Source: JAXHUH01 sp034211175 (GTDB lineage: Bacteria > Actinomycetota > Acidimicrobiia > Acidimicrobiales > CAIXPF01). From it: a stretch of DNA of 14,279 bases. The notes beneath the pieces were generated by a model. The model saw only the letters and a program-made list of their open reading frames with translations. It was not told the DNA's origin and did no database searches. Both the position numbers and the translations under genes were made by a program. Within the stretch, counting starts at the first letter, position 1; the number at the start of each line of letters is the position of its first letter. Where the stretch lies: the NCBI GenBank assembly GCA_034211175.1, contig JAXHUH010000331.1, positions 1 to 14,279 on the forward strand. Reading direction: 5' to 3'. Below, one piece after another: positions 1-7,542 of the stretch.

Positions 1-1
1 G

Positions 2-931
2 GTCGCGGTGGGGGCGGCAGCGGCGGCGGTGGCGTGGCGGCCGCCGGCGCGGTCGGTGCCGACGCGACCGCCGGTCCCGCCGACGCCGCACTGGAACCGC
101 GGCGGGTTCGGCGCCCACGCACCGTCGGGCCCCGCGCACGCCTACGAGGTCGTGACCGCGGCGGGACCGCCGCCCGAGCCCCGCAGCCGCTCGATCATCA
201 CCCCGATCGTGCTCTCGGCGCTCGCGGTGCTCGTCGGCCTCGCGGTGCTCCTCGACCGCTGGAGCATCGCGTCGCCCGACCGCACCGTGTGGTGGGCCGC
301 CGCGCTGGCCATCGTCGCCCTCGGGCTGTTCGTCAGCGCCTGGGCGGGGCGGGCCCGTGGTCTCGTCGCGCTCGCGCTGTTCCTGTCGGCCGGGCTCGTC
401 ATCGAGACCACGGCGTCGCCCGAGATCCTCTTCTCGGCCGGAGAGCGGATCCACGAGCCCCGGTCGCTGGAGGGCACGACGACCTACGAGCTCGGGGCCG
501 GCGAGATGCGGGTCGACCTGTCGGGCACGGACTTCGGCGAGGAGCCGGCCACGGTCGAGGCCCGGGTCCAGGCCGGTGAGCTCACCGTGATCGTGCCCGA
601 CGACGTCGACGTCGAGATCGTGGCCGACGCCACGATGGGCGAGCTGACGTTGTTCGGGGAGAACACGTCGGGCATCGGGGTCGACCGGACCATCGATGCG
701 GAGGACGATCCCGACGTGCTGCTCGACCTCCACGTCGGCATGGGCACCATCGTGGTGGATCGCGTGCCCGCCGCCGAAGACGACGCCGCGGAGTCGGAGG
801 GAACGACGCGCACCACGTCCGAGCGGGGCGACGGCACGTCCGCGACCGCGGTCACCACGCCGGCGCCGGAGTCTTCGACACCCTCACCGGAATCGTCGGT
901 GCCCCCGACGACCGCCGCAGGAGCGTCGTGA
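2..931 (+). CDS. PspC/LiaF-like membrane protein with C-terminal toastrack domain (5'-truncated)
   Basis: The reading frame is open to the left edge, so the gene probably begins upstream. A GTG at position 8 exists, but an Ala-rich segment leading into a Pro-rich linker is more like the middle of a protein. Visible in order: a Pro/Ala linker, three hydrophobic helices (beginning near ITPIVLSALAVLVGLAVLL, AAALAIVALGLFVSAWAG and GLVALALFLSAGLVI), then a beta-rich domain with the repeated AGE..V.VPDD / GEL..FG pattern of LiaF-type toastrack domains, and a Ser/Thr/Pro-rich tail. In actinobacteria this arrangement often follows an N-terminal PspC domain, which would lie outside the window. The likely role is membrane-stress sensing or response; this is inferred from the family. 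It ends in a TGATG junction with the next gene, whose product has a paralogous domain. The 5' end and exact function are unknown. Confidence 0.75.
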   Translation, partial: VAVGAAAAAVAWRPPARSVPTRPPVPPTPHWNRGGFGAHAPSGPAHAYEVVTAAGPPPEPRSRSIITPIVLSALAVLVGLAVLLDRWSIASPDRTVWWAAALAIVALGLFVSAWAGRARGLVALALFLSAGLVIETTASPEILFSAGERIHEPRSLEGTTTYELGAGEMRVDLSGTDFGEEPATVEARVQAGELTVIVPDDVDVEIVADATMGELTLFGENTSGIGVDRTIDAEDDPDVLLDLHVGMGTIVVDRVPAAEDDAAESEGTTRTTSERGDGTSATAVTTPAPESSTPSPESSVPPTTAAGAS

Positions 932-1539
932 TGGCCGTCCCCAGTGCCCGCCCCGCGACCCTCGGCGCCAGCGTCGCCTTCGGCGTGCTCGCCGCGTCAC
1001 GGCTGGCCGACGCCGCGTTCGACATCGGCCTGTCGATCGGGCTCTCCCTCGGCATCGCCGCCGTCGCCGGGGTCCTCGCCGCGGTCGGCGCGAGCGCCAA
1101 CGTGGTCGTCGCCCGTCGCTCGGGCGAGCTGCACGTGGCGCCGGAGGAGCTCGGACCGGATCCCACCCTCTACGAGCTGGTCGCCGGCGAGATCCACCTC
1201 GACCTCACGAACACCAGGCTGAGCGGGACCCCCACCGTGGTCCACGCGAACCTCCGAGCCGGCGAGATCGAGGTCGCCGTGCCCGACGACCGGATCGTCG
1301 AGGTCCACACCCGCGGCCTGGTCGGCGAGGCGACGGTGTTCGGCGACCGCAGCAACGGGCTGCGCCCACGCCGCGACGTCGTCCCGGTCCCCGAGCCCGA
1401 CCTCGTCCTCCACCTCGTGGTCACCGTCGGCGAGATCGAGGTGACGTGGCGGAACCGGGAACCAGAGGTCCCCGAGCCCGGCGTCGGGCCGCGGGCACGA
1501 CCCAACGCCGCCGAACCGGATGACGCCCGGAGGTCCTGA
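931..1539 (+). CDS. LiaF-like toastrack membrane protein
   Basis: A 202-residue protein with two N-terminal hydrophobic helices (about residues 9-27 and 32-60) followed by a toastrack-like beta domain (about 78-175). The domain repeats the pattern of the preceding gene: YEL.AGE...DL..T, then AGE..V.VPDD, then GE.T.FG and a final VGEIEV strand. The C-terminus is Pro/Arg-rich. I chose ATG 931 because an AGGAG at 919-923 lies seven bases before it; a GTG at 928 is possible but would have only four bases of spacing. The start overlaps the upstream TGA, so translation is probably coupled. LiaF/PspC-type proteins act at the membrane in envelope-stress responses. The partner and signal here cannot be read from sequence. 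Confidence 0.8.
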   Translation: MAVPSARPATLGASVAFGVLAASRLADAAFDIGLSIGLSLGIAAVAGVLAAVGASANVVVARRSGELHVAPEELGPDPTLYELVAGEIHLDLTNTRLSGTPTVVHANLRAGEIEVAVPDDRIVEVHTRGLVGEATVFGDRSNGLRPRRDVVPVPEPDLVLHLVVTVGEIEVTWRNREPEVPEPGVGPRARPNAAEPDDARRS

Positions 1540-1928
1540 TGCAGCGCCACGGCTTCCGGCCGTCCACCTTCGCCCTGAGCGTCCTGTTCGGCGCGTTCGC
1601 GGCCGTGTACCTGCTCGGTGAGGCCACCGGACTGGTCGCCGATGCCGAGCTCGCGCTCACCGTGTCGCTCATGTCCGCCGGGACGGCGGGGATGGTCGCC
1701 GTCGTCGCCAAGGCCCTCGTCGGCGATCGGTCCGGGCCCGGCCGGCGGCGGGCGACGGCCCCGGCCATGGCCGCGGCACCCGACCCGGAGCAGGAGCTGG
1801 AGGACGCCGTCGACATCGACGCCCTCCTCTCGGAGGACTGGCGCTCCATCGACGAGCTGGTCGACGAGTCGGCAACGACCGCTGATCGCGGCCGCAACGC
1901 CGCCGTCGAAGGCACCGATCCGAGCTGA
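1539..1928 (+). CDS. Small two-helix membrane protein, third gene of the LiaF-like cluster
   Basis: A 129-residue protein that I do not recognise as a named family. Two hydrophobic segments (about residues 10-27 and 38-62) are followed by a short Arg-rich stretch and an acidic cytoplasmic-looking tail (EQELEDAVDIDALLSEDW and beyond). Its start overlaps the previous stop (TGATG), and a strong GGAGG at 1529-1533 lies five bases upstream, so it is almost certainly co-translated with the two toastrack genes. Its conserved position suggests a role in the same membrane system, possibly as an adaptor; this is inference. It is followed by a perfect GC palindrome that could end the operon. Confidence 0.75.
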   Translation: MQRHGFRPSTFALSVLFGAFAAVYLLGEATGLVADAELALTVSLMSAGTAGMVAVVAKALVGDRSGPGRRRATAPAMAAAPDPEQELEDAVDIDALLSEDWRSIDELVDESATTADRGRNAAVEGTDPS

Positions 1929-1929
1929 C

Positions 1930-1941
1930 GGCGCCGGCGCC
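1930..1941. terminator. GC palindrome after the LiaF-like cluster
   Basis: GGCGCCGGCGCC is a perfect 12-bp palindrome starting one base after the TGA of the third cluster gene. It can form a short GC hairpin in the transcript. There is no T tract, so if it is a terminator it is of the U-less kind. Low certainty, because such palindromes are common at this GC content. Confidence 0.35.
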
Positions 1942-1964
1942 TCGGCCACGACAGAGAACCTGCA

Positions 1965-1999
1965 TGTACAGAACTACGTAGTTGCGTAATACTTGGGTG
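1965..1999 (+). promoter_or_regulatory. Predicted leaderless promoter with a nested 12-bp operator palindrome
   Basis: A TGTACA (1965-1970, four of six matches to the -35 consensus) and a TAATAC (1987-1992, -10-like) are separated by 16 bases. The spacer contains the perfect palindrome AACTACGTAGTT (1972-1983), a rare AT-rich island in this sequence. The -10 box is followed seven bases later by GTG at 2000, which fits leaderless transcription of the ArsR-type gene. A palindrome inside the core promoter just before a repressor gene is the usual layout for autoregulation. The promoter and operator are inferred, not shown. Confidence 0.6.
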
Positions 2000-2611
2000 G
2001 TGCCCGACCACCCGCCCACCGATCCGCTCGACCCCGACGCCCACCCGGCCACGGTCGACCCGCCGGCCGATCTGCATGCCACGGTCGACGACCTCCGGCG
2101 CCGAGTCGCCCGCCTCGAGGCCGGGCAGAGACCGCTCGCGCGCCGGACGGCCACAGACACCGACGTCGTCGAGGGGCTGCTCGCCGACCTGCGCGGCGAC
2201 GGGTCCGAGCCGGGTGAGCCGACGGTCCTCTACGCCGGCGTCGGCCCATGGGAGGACGGCACCGTCGCCTGGCAGCTCGGCCGCACCTGGGGCGAGGCCA
2301 CGAGTCGCGCCGACGACCGTTCGGCCCGGGTGCTGGCTGCGCTCGCCAACCCCACCCGGCTGCGCATCGTCGCCGTCCTGCTCACCGGACCGCTGCCCAC
2401 CGGCCGACTCGCCGAACGCCTCGATCAACCGTCGAGCGGTCAGCTGTTCCACCACCTCAAGGACCTGCTGGCCGCCGGGATCGTCCATCAGCCCGAGCGT
2501 GGTGTCTACGCGATCGACCGCAACCACGTCGTTCCGCTGCTGGCCGTGCTGTCCGCCACGATCGACCTCGCCGCCGGCGCCGACGCGGTCGACGAGCGGG
2601 CCCCCTCATGA
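2000..2611 (+). CDS. ArsR-family winged-helix transcriptional regulator
   Basis: About 203 residues. The C-terminal half holds an ArsR-type winged helix-turn-helix: RVLAALANPTRLRIVAVLL, then a recognition region around SSGQLFHHLKDLLAAGIV and a wing ending GVYAID. The N-terminal half is an extension with a short predicted coiled coil (DLHATVDDLRRRVARLEAG), so the protein is roughly twice as long as a minimal ArsR repressor. No Cys-based metal site is visible, so metal sensing is unlikely. GTG 2000 is chosen from the position of the -10-like box; GTG 1997 and TTG 1982 are in-frame alternatives. It overlaps the serine hydrolase gene by ATGA, so the two are probably co-transcribed, and it probably regulates its own operon. 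Confidence 0.85.
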   Translation: MPDHPPTDPLDPDAHPATVDPPADLHATVDDLRRRVARLEAGQRPLARRTATDTDVVEGLLADLRGDGSEPGEPTVLYAGVGPWEDGTVAWQLGRTWGEATSRADDRSARVLAALANPTRLRIVAVLLTGPLPTGRLAERLDQPSSGQLFHHLKDLLAAGIVHQPERGVYAIDRNHVVPLLAVLSATIDLAAGADAVDERAPS

Positions 2612-3555
2612 GCACGCGACCGGCGGCGTCGTTGCGCGACCACCTCGTCGAGCTGCGCGACCGCACCGGCGTGCCCGCCGCGGGAGCCGCGATCGTGGGG
2701 CCCGACGGCCTCGAGGAGCTCGACGTGCTCGGCGTCCGGCGCAGGCACGGCAACGAACCGGCCACCGCGGCGGATGCCTGGCACATCGGATCGTGCGGCA
2801 AGTCCCTCACGGCGCTGCTGTGGGCCCGACTCGTCGACGCGGGCCGCGCCCGTTGGGGTGCGCCGCTGACCGAGCTGTTCGAGGACCTGACCGCACCGGT
2901 GGCGCAGGGCTGGGCCGGAGTCACGATCGACGACGTGCTCGTCCATCGGTCCGGGCTCCCGGCGAACCCCACGCGGGCCGACCTGCAGCGGGCCTACCGG
3001 GACACCGCGCCGCTGGCCGAGCGTCGAACCGCCGCCGCCACGCGCATGCTCGCCGCGCCGCCGCGGCACGCGGGCCGCTTCCGCTACTCGAACGTGGGCT
3101 ACGTCGTGGCCGGCGCGGCCGTCGAACGGATCACCGGCACCGCCTTCGAGGACGCCCTGCGCGCCCACGTCCTCGGCCCGCTCGGCGTCTCGTCGGCCGG
3201 CTTCGGTCCCCCGCCCGACCTCTGGGGCCACGGGGGGCGGATGGTCGCGCTGGGGCCCCTCGGCATCGTCGACGTCGGCCGGGGCGGCGGGCCCGCCGAT
3301 CCGGCCGACCCGACCTCGGACAACCCGCCCGTCCTCTCCCCGGCCGGCCGGCTCCACCTGACGCTGGCCGATTGGGCCCGGGTCCAGCAGGTGTTCCTCG
3401 GCACGGCGCCCGGCGGTCCGTGCATCACACCGGCGTCGCTGGAGCACCTGCTCACCCCGGTACGCGGCCGCGGCCCGAACCAGGCGATGGGCTGGGCTCC
3501 CGCCCGGGGCCTCGGCGACGCGACCCTCGGTCAGCAGGGTTCGAACACCTACTGA
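2608..3555 (+). CDS. Serine hydrolase of the beta-lactamase/penicillin-binding fold, prematurely terminated
   Basis: The open frame gives 315 residues. The active-site SxxK motif is S62-C-G-K65 and the second motif is Y160-S161-N162, as in class C beta-lactamase-like esterases and peptidases. No signal peptide is visible, so it is probably cytoplasmic. Near the end lies GQQGSNTY, the third-motif region; related proteins have H-x-G-S-N-T-x-W here. The frame then meets TGA at 3553-3555, exactly at the expected Trp (TGG to TGA), and continues open for 39 more codons with normal codon bias. The native protein would be about 355 residues. The truncated product lacks the last strand and helix of the fold and may be inactive. 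The gene starts inside the ArsR-type gene (ATGA). The substrate is unknown. Confidence 0.8.
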   Translation: MSTRPAASLRDHLVELRDRTGVPAAGAAIVGPDGLEELDVLGVRRRHGNEPATAADAWHIGSCGKSLTALLWARLVDAGRARWGAPLTELFEDLTAPVAQGWAGVTIDDVLVHRSGLPANPTRADLQRAYRDTAPLAERRTAAATRMLAAPPRHAGRFRYSNVGYVVAGAAVERITGTAFEDALRAHVLGPLGVSSAGFGPPPDLWGHGGRMVALGPLGIVDVGRGGGPADPADPTSDNPPVLSPAGRLHLTLADWARVQQVFLGTAPGGPCITPASLEHLLTPVRGRGPNQAMGWAPARGLGDATLGQQGSNTY

Positions 3556-3675
3556 GTGGCCACCGCCCTCATGGACCGCCAACGCCGGCGCGTGGCGCTC
3601 GTCGTGGTCAACGAAGGGCGGGCCCGGTTGCTCCGTCGCACGGCGCGCCTCGCCGCCGAGCTCCTCGGCGGCTGA
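3556..3675 (+). pseudogene. Orphaned C-terminal codons of the serine hydrolase
   Basis: Read in the frame of the hydrolase, the codons after the TGA give VATALMDRQRRRVALVVVNE and then an Arg/Leu/Ala-rich helix ending in GG before TGA 3673-3675. This is the usual final beta strand (ALVVVNEG) and C-terminal helix of serine hydrolases. It has no credible start of its own. A single base change, a sequencing error or stop-codon readthrough could explain the break. Confidence 0.7.
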
Positions 3676-3687
3676 GACGCTGTGGGC

Positions 3688-4230
3688 TCAGGGCTCGAGC
3701 ACCCCGTTGATCACGTGGATGACGCCGTTGGGGGCGTCGATGTCGGTCTCCTCGAACGACGCGTCGTTCACCCCGGAGGTGGTGACCTCGATCTCGCCGC
3801 CCTGCACCGTCTCGAGCGTCTCCGTGCCGTCGATCTGGTCGGACGTGACCGCCGCGCCCTCGACCACGTGGTACGAGAGCACCTCGGCGAGGGTGTCGGT
3901 GTCCTCCCGGAGGCCCTCCAGCTCCGACTCGCTGAACGTGTCCTCGAGCACCTCGTCGGTGGGGACGAACAGCGTGAACGGGCCGGGCTCCTCCAGCGCC
4001 GCGGTCAGGCCGGCGACACCGACGAGCTCGACGAGCAGATCGAAGCGTCCCTCCTCGTCGGCGGCCAGCACGTCGGTCACCCGGGCCGGCGACGGATCGG
4101 GCTTGGCCAGACCGGTGACCGAGATGTCATCCGACGGGCCGCCACAGGCCGAGGCCAGGAGGGGCGCTGCCAGGAGGATCGCGCCCACGGCACGGCGGGC
4201 GCGAGTACGCGCGCGTTCATCAGTTCGCAT
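3688..4230 (-). CDS. Fasciclin (FAS1) domain lipoprotein
   Basis: A 180-residue exported protein. The N-terminus has an Arg-rich n-region, a hydrophobic core (about 14-28) and Cys29 in LLASAC followed by GG, which resembles a lipoprotein signal with a slightly atypical lipobox. The rest is one FAS1 domain (about 50-180): the H1 motif FTLFVPTDEV (85-94), the YH motif (120-121) and the H2 motif NGVIHVINGVLEP (168-180). FAS1 domains mediate adhesion or surface interactions in many bacteria; the ligand here is unknown. The gene converges on the serine hydrolase with only 12 bases between them and diverges from the TAP-like hydrolase. There is no Shine-Dalgarno sequence, and a TAGAAC lies ten bases before the ATG, so transcription may be leaderless or nearly so. 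Confidence 0.9.
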   Translation of the reverse strand: MRTDERARTRARRAVGAILLAAPLLASACGGPSDDISVTGLAKPDPSPARVTDVLAADEEGRFDLLVELVGVAGLTAALEEPGPFTLFVPTDEVLEDTFSESELEGLREDTDTLAEVLSYHVVEGAAVTSDQIDGTETLETVQGGEIEVTTSGVNDASFEETDIDAPNGVIHVINGVLEP

Positions 4231-4293
4231 ATCGGGAAGAGTTCTACCACCGAGCGGAGTCGATGCCGAATCGACGGGGCCTAGCGTGAGCAC
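4231..4293. promoter_or_regulatory. Divergent promoter region with an inverted repeat
   Basis: This 63-bp gap serves the fasciclin gene (minus) and the TAP-like gene (plus). Minus strand: TCGGCA (4269-4264), 17 bases, TAGAAC (4246-4241), then ten bases to ATG 4230. Plus strand: TAGCGT (4282-4287), then six bases to ATG 4294, with only a weak -35. The perfect inverted repeat GTCGATgccgaATCGAC (4259-4275) overlaps the -35 positions of both predicted promoters, so it could be a shared operator. Neither start has a Shine-Dalgarno sequence. Confidence 0.5.
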
Positions 4294-5820
4294 ATGACAG
4301 CCGGGTCGAACGCTCGACGGACACTCGCGATCGGCCTCGCACTCGCTCTGGGAGCGATCGCACCGGCGTGCGGCAGCGTCGGCGAGGACGAGCCGACCGC
4401 GGCCCAGACCGACGAGTCGGCGCCGTCGACGACGACCACGTCGATCACCGTTCGCCCGTCGACGAGCACGACGGCCGCGCCGGCGACGACGACGGACACG
4501 GCCCCCGCCACCACGACCACAGCCGCCGCGCCGAGGGCGTTCGAACCGACGCTGAGCTGGTCGCCGTGTGGCGACGCCCGCTGCGGCACGATCACCGTTC
4601 CCGAGGACCACGACGACCCCGGCGGCGCGACGACGGAGCTCGCCATCGCCATGGCCCCCGCCCGCGCCCAGCGGATCGGGGTGCTGTTCGTCGCCCCCGG
4701 CGGCCCCGGCGGTTCCGGCGTCGACCTCGCGCTCGCACGCGGCGGTCTGCCGGCATCCATCGCCGCCCGCTTCGACATCGTCGGCATCGACCAGCGGGGC
4801 GTCGGCGCCAGCGGCACCCTGGCGTGCGCCGGCGCCCTCGAGGCGTTCTGGCCCCTCGACCCCTCCCCCGACGACGCCGCCGAGCTCGCCGACCTGCGAG
4901 CCGGCGCCGCCGCCTTCTCCTCCACGTGCGCGGCGTCGGAAGGCGATCGGCTCGCCCGCTACGGGACCGACACACTCGTCGCCGACATCGAGATGGTCCG
5001 GCGGGCGCTCGGCGCGCCGCAGCTGACGCTCCACGGCATGAGCTACGGCTCGTACACCGTCCAGCGCTACGCCGAGGCCCACCCCGATCGTGTGCGGGCC
5101 GCGGTCATCGAGGGCGTCGTCGACCCGGGCGACGACCTGACCGGCTTCCTCGCCACCCAGGCTGCTGCGATCGAGCAGGCGCTCGAGCAGATCCTCGTCG
5201 GCGCGGGCGCCGCCGACACCTACACCACCGTCGCCGCCCGGCTCGAGCAGTCACCGATCGACGGTGCGGGGCCCGCCGAGCTCGCCCGGGCCGCCGCCCT
5301 GGCCACCTACGGCCCCTCCGACGCCGAGGCGTTCGTCGCCGCGCTGCGCCGGGCCGCCGCGGGCGACGGCTCGGGCATCGTGGCGCTCGACGGCACCTAC
5401 CACGGCCTCGTCGACTTCGCGCTCTACACCGCGGCGCTCTGTCGCGACTGGGAGGCGCCCCGGGACCCCGCCGCGTGGTCCACCGCGGTCGCCGCGGCCG
5501 AGGCGAGCGCACCGATGACCGCGGCACCGACGATCAACGAGCTGCTGCCGTGCGCCACGTGGTCCGCCGAGGCCGCGTACGAGCCCGGACCGATCGACGT
5601 GGGCGCCGACGCGCCCCCGTTCCTCGTGGTGGGCAACACCCTCGATCCGATCACCCCCTACGACGACGCCGCCGGGGTGGCCGCCGCCATCGGTGGGTCC
5701 CGCCTGGTGACGATCGCCATCCCCGGCCATCGCCGGTTCAACACCAACGCGTGCGCGGCGACGATCGTCGAGGGCTTCGCCGTCGACCTCCGGCTCCCGG
5801 GCGCCGCCACGACGTGCTGA
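4294..5820 (+). CDS. TAP-like alpha/beta-hydrolase lipoprotein (putative peptidase)
   Basis: A 508-residue exported protein. Residues 1-26 form a signal sequence ending IAPAC, a probable though atypical lipobox at Cys26. A Thr/Ser/Pro/Ala-rich linker spans about 35-80. The catalytic domain shows the oxyanion motif GGPGGSG (136-142), DQRG (166-169), the nucleophile elbow G-M-S250-Y-G, a late acid D451 in NTLDPITPY, and His479 in PGHRRF. This order, with the C-terminal region around TWSAEAAY and the final Cys, matches the tripeptidyl aminopeptidase (TAP/SlpD-like) family of actinobacteria. The family releases short N-terminal peptides, but many members have unknown substrates. It probably acts outside the membrane. 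An adjacent GC hairpin follows the stop. Confidence 0.88.
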   Translation: MTAGSNARRTLAIGLALALGAIAPACGSVGEDEPTAAQTDESAPSTTTTSITVRPSTSTTAAPATTTDTAPATTTTAAAPRAFEPTLSWSPCGDARCGTITVPEDHDDPGGATTELAIAMAPARAQRIGVLFVAPGGPGGSGVDLALARGGLPASIAARFDIVGIDQRGVGASGTLACAGALEAFWPLDPSPDDAAELADLRAGAAAFSSTCAASEGDRLARYGTDTLVADIEMVRRALGAPQLTLHGMSYGSYTVQRYAEAHPDRVRAAVIEGVVDPGDDLTGFLATQAAAIEQALEQILVGAGAADTYTTVAARLEQSPIDGAGPAELARAAALATYGPSDAEAFVAALRRAAAGDGSGIVALDGTYHGLVDFALYTAALCRDWEAPRDPAAWSTAVAAAEASAPMTAAPTINELLPCATWSAEAAYEPGPIDVGADAPPFLVVGNTLDPITPYDDAAGVAAAIGGSRLVTIAIPGHRRFNTNACAATIVEGFAVDLRLPGAATTC

Positions 5821-5852
5821 TCGCCGTGCCGTGCGGCGCCGCCCGGCCGGGA

Positions 5853-5875
5853 CGCGGGCTCACGTGGCGCCCGCG
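5853..5875 (+). terminator. GC hairpin between the TAP-like and acyl-CoA synthetase genes
   Basis: CGCGGGC (5853-5859) pairs with GCCCGCG (5869-5875) around a nine-base loop. It lies 33 bases after the stop of the TAP-like gene and has no clear T tract, only TTTA some bases later. It may be a weak terminator or chance structure in GC-rich DNA. Confidence 0.3.
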
Positions 5876-5888
5876 CCGCGCCAACCTT

Positions 5889-5902
5889 TAGCGTCGCCAC
5901 GA
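5889..5902 (+). promoter_or_regulatory. Predicted -10 box for leaderless acyl-CoA synthetase transcription
   Basis: TAGCGT (5889-5894) is followed eight bases later by ATG 5903, and there is no Shine-Dalgarno sequence. The same TAGCGT stands before the TAP-like gene at 4282. No convincing -35 box is visible. Confidence 0.45.
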
Positions 5903-7459
5903 ATGGCGTCGAACATCGCCGACCTCTTCGAGGCGGTGGCGGAGACCGCAGGTGGACGAACGGCAGTCGTGGGCGGCGGCGACCGTCTCACCTACGCCGA
6001 GCTCGATGCACGAGCCGAGCGGTTGGCCCGCGCCCTGGCGGCGAGGGGCGTGGTGGAGGGCTCCACGGTCGCCGTCGCACTGCGCAACCGTCCCGACCAC
6101 CTGACCGCGTACCTGGCGGCGTTCAAGCGCCGGGCCGTGCCCGTCAACGTCAACCTCCACTACGTCACCGACGAGCTCCGCCGCCTCTACGCCGCCATCC
6201 GGCCGACCGTGGCGTTCGTGGAACCCGACCGGGTCGCGGTCACCGCGGCGGCGCTCGCCTCGGGCGTGCCCACGATCGTCGCCGGTGAGGGCATCGAGCT
6301 CGCCGTCGAGCAGGGCGACGGACCGGCCGAGCCCGTCACCCGCTCCGGCGACGACCGCTTCGTCATCTACACGGGTGGCACGACCGGCGGCCCGAAGGGC
6401 GTCGAGTGGCGCCACGCCGACCTCATCGTCGCCGCGCTCGGTTGCCGACGACCCGACGGCGGCCCCTTCGACACCGCCGACGCGGTCGCGGCCGTCGCGG
6501 CCCGAGCGCCCCGCACGCTCGTCGCCAGCCCCCTGATGCACGGCACGGCCCTGTGGACGGCCCTCGCCAACCTCGTCACCGGCGGGACCGTCTTCCTCGA
6601 CGCGTCGACGTTCGACCCGAACCGGGTGTGGCGCATCGTCGACCGCGAGCGCATCACCCGGCTCGCCATCGTCGGCGACGCGTTCGGGCTGCCGCTGGTC
6701 GACACGCTGGAGGCGAACCGGGGCCGCTGGTCGGTCGACTCGCTGCTGGTCGTGTCCAACGGCGGCGCCCCGCTGTCCCGCTCGGTGCGCGAGGCCCTGA
6801 TCCGCCTCATCCCCGGCGTCGTGGTCGTCGACGGCTACGGGACCTCGGAGACGGGCGGGCACGGGCGCTGGGTCGACTCCGCGGGCAGCTGTCGCCATCC
6901 GGGCGCCGCGCCCCGCTTCGTGATGAACGCCGACACCGCGGTGCTCGACGAGGACCTGCGCCCGGTCGTGGCCGGCTCGGGCAGCATCGGCCGGGTGGCC
7001 CGTCGTGGCGCGGTCCCCGTCGGCTACCGCGACGAGCCCGAGGCGTCGGCCCGGACCTTCCCGGTCGTCGACGGTGTCCGCTGGGCGTTGACCGGCGACC
7101 TCGCATCGGTCGAGCGGGACGGCACGGTGACCCTCCTCGGGCGCTCGGAGCGGGTGATCAACACCGGCGGCGAGAAGGTGTTCGCCGACGAGATCGAGCT
7201 CGTCCTGCGGACGCACCCGTCGATCGCCGACGCCATCGTCGTCGGCGAGCCCGACGACCGCTTCGGCCGCCAGGTCGTCGCCGTCGTCGAGGTCCAGCCG
7301 GGCTGCTCACTCGGCGCCGACGAGCTCGTCTCGTGGTGCCGGGGCAACGTCGCCCGGTTCAAGGTGCCGCGGCGGGTGGTGTTCGTGGACCGGGCACCCC
7401 GCACCCCGGCCGGCAAGCCGGACCCGCGCAGCGCCGCCGCACTCCTCGACGACGACTGA
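5903..7459 (+). CDS. Acyl-CoA synthetase (AMP-dependent, FadD-like)
   Basis: A 518-residue ANL-superfamily enzyme. It should activate a carboxylic acid with ATP to an acyl-adenylate and then form the acyl-CoA thioester in the cytoplasm. Visible motifs: N-terminal LTYAELDARAERLARALAARG (about 29-49), the P-loop YTGGTTGGPKG (156-166), the Tyr-Gly motif GYGTSETGG (311-319), TGDLA (397-401), the hinge and following strand RSERVINTGGEKVFADEIE (414-432), and the C-terminal catalytic Lys505 in TPAGKPD. The tetrapeptides around YTGGTTG-PKGVEWRH resemble actinobacterial FadD enzymes that act on fatty acids or sterol side chains. I cannot assign the substrate. The start at MASNIADLFEAV is favoured because it is typical for the family and follows the TAGCGT box; a longer frame to 5831 has no family-like sequence. 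Confidence 0.92.
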   Translation: MASNIADLFEAVAETAGGRTAVVGGGDRLTYAELDARAERLARALAARGVVEGSTVAVALRNRPDHLTAYLAAFKRRAVPVNVNLHYVTDELRRLYAAIRPTVAFVEPDRVAVTAAALASGVPTIVAGEGIELAVEQGDGPAEPVTRSGDDRFVIYTGGTTGGPKGVEWRHADLIVAALGCRRPDGGPFDTADAVAAVAARAPRTLVASPLMHGTALWTALANLVTGGTVFLDASTFDPNRVWRIVDRERITRLAIVGDAFGLPLVDTLEANRGRWSVDSLLVVSNGGAPLSRSVREALIRLIPGVVVVDGYGTSETGGHGRWVDSAGSCRHPGAAPRFVMNADTAVLDEDLRPVVAGSGSIGRVARRGAVPVGYRDEPEASARTFPVVDGVRWALTGDLASVERDGTVTLLGRSERVINTGGEKVFADEIELVLRTHPSIADAIVVGEPDDRFGRQVVAVVEVQPGCSLGADELVSWCRGNVARFKVPRRVVFVDRAPRTPAGKPDPRSAAALLDDD

Positions 7460-7542
7460 CACTCGGGCGGCCCGCCTCCCCCGCACGCCCGTTCCTCACC
7501 GCGACCGGGCGCACCCGCCCCGTCGCCACCGCCCGAACCGTC

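Noticed and set aside
3553..3555. TGA read as selenocysteine
   Set aside because: The family has Trp at this position, the site is not catalytic, and no selenocysteine insertion element is evident.
4231..5082. N-terminal extension of the fasciclin protein on the minus strand
   Set aside because: It would overlap the TAP-like gene antisense, and the lipoprotein signal begins at 4230.
5888..7216. Long open frame on the minus strand across the acyl-CoA synthetase gene
   Set aside because: It is antisense to a gene with full family motifs; its product is Arg/Gly/Val/Asp-rich without any domain, as expected for shadow frames in GC-rich DNA.
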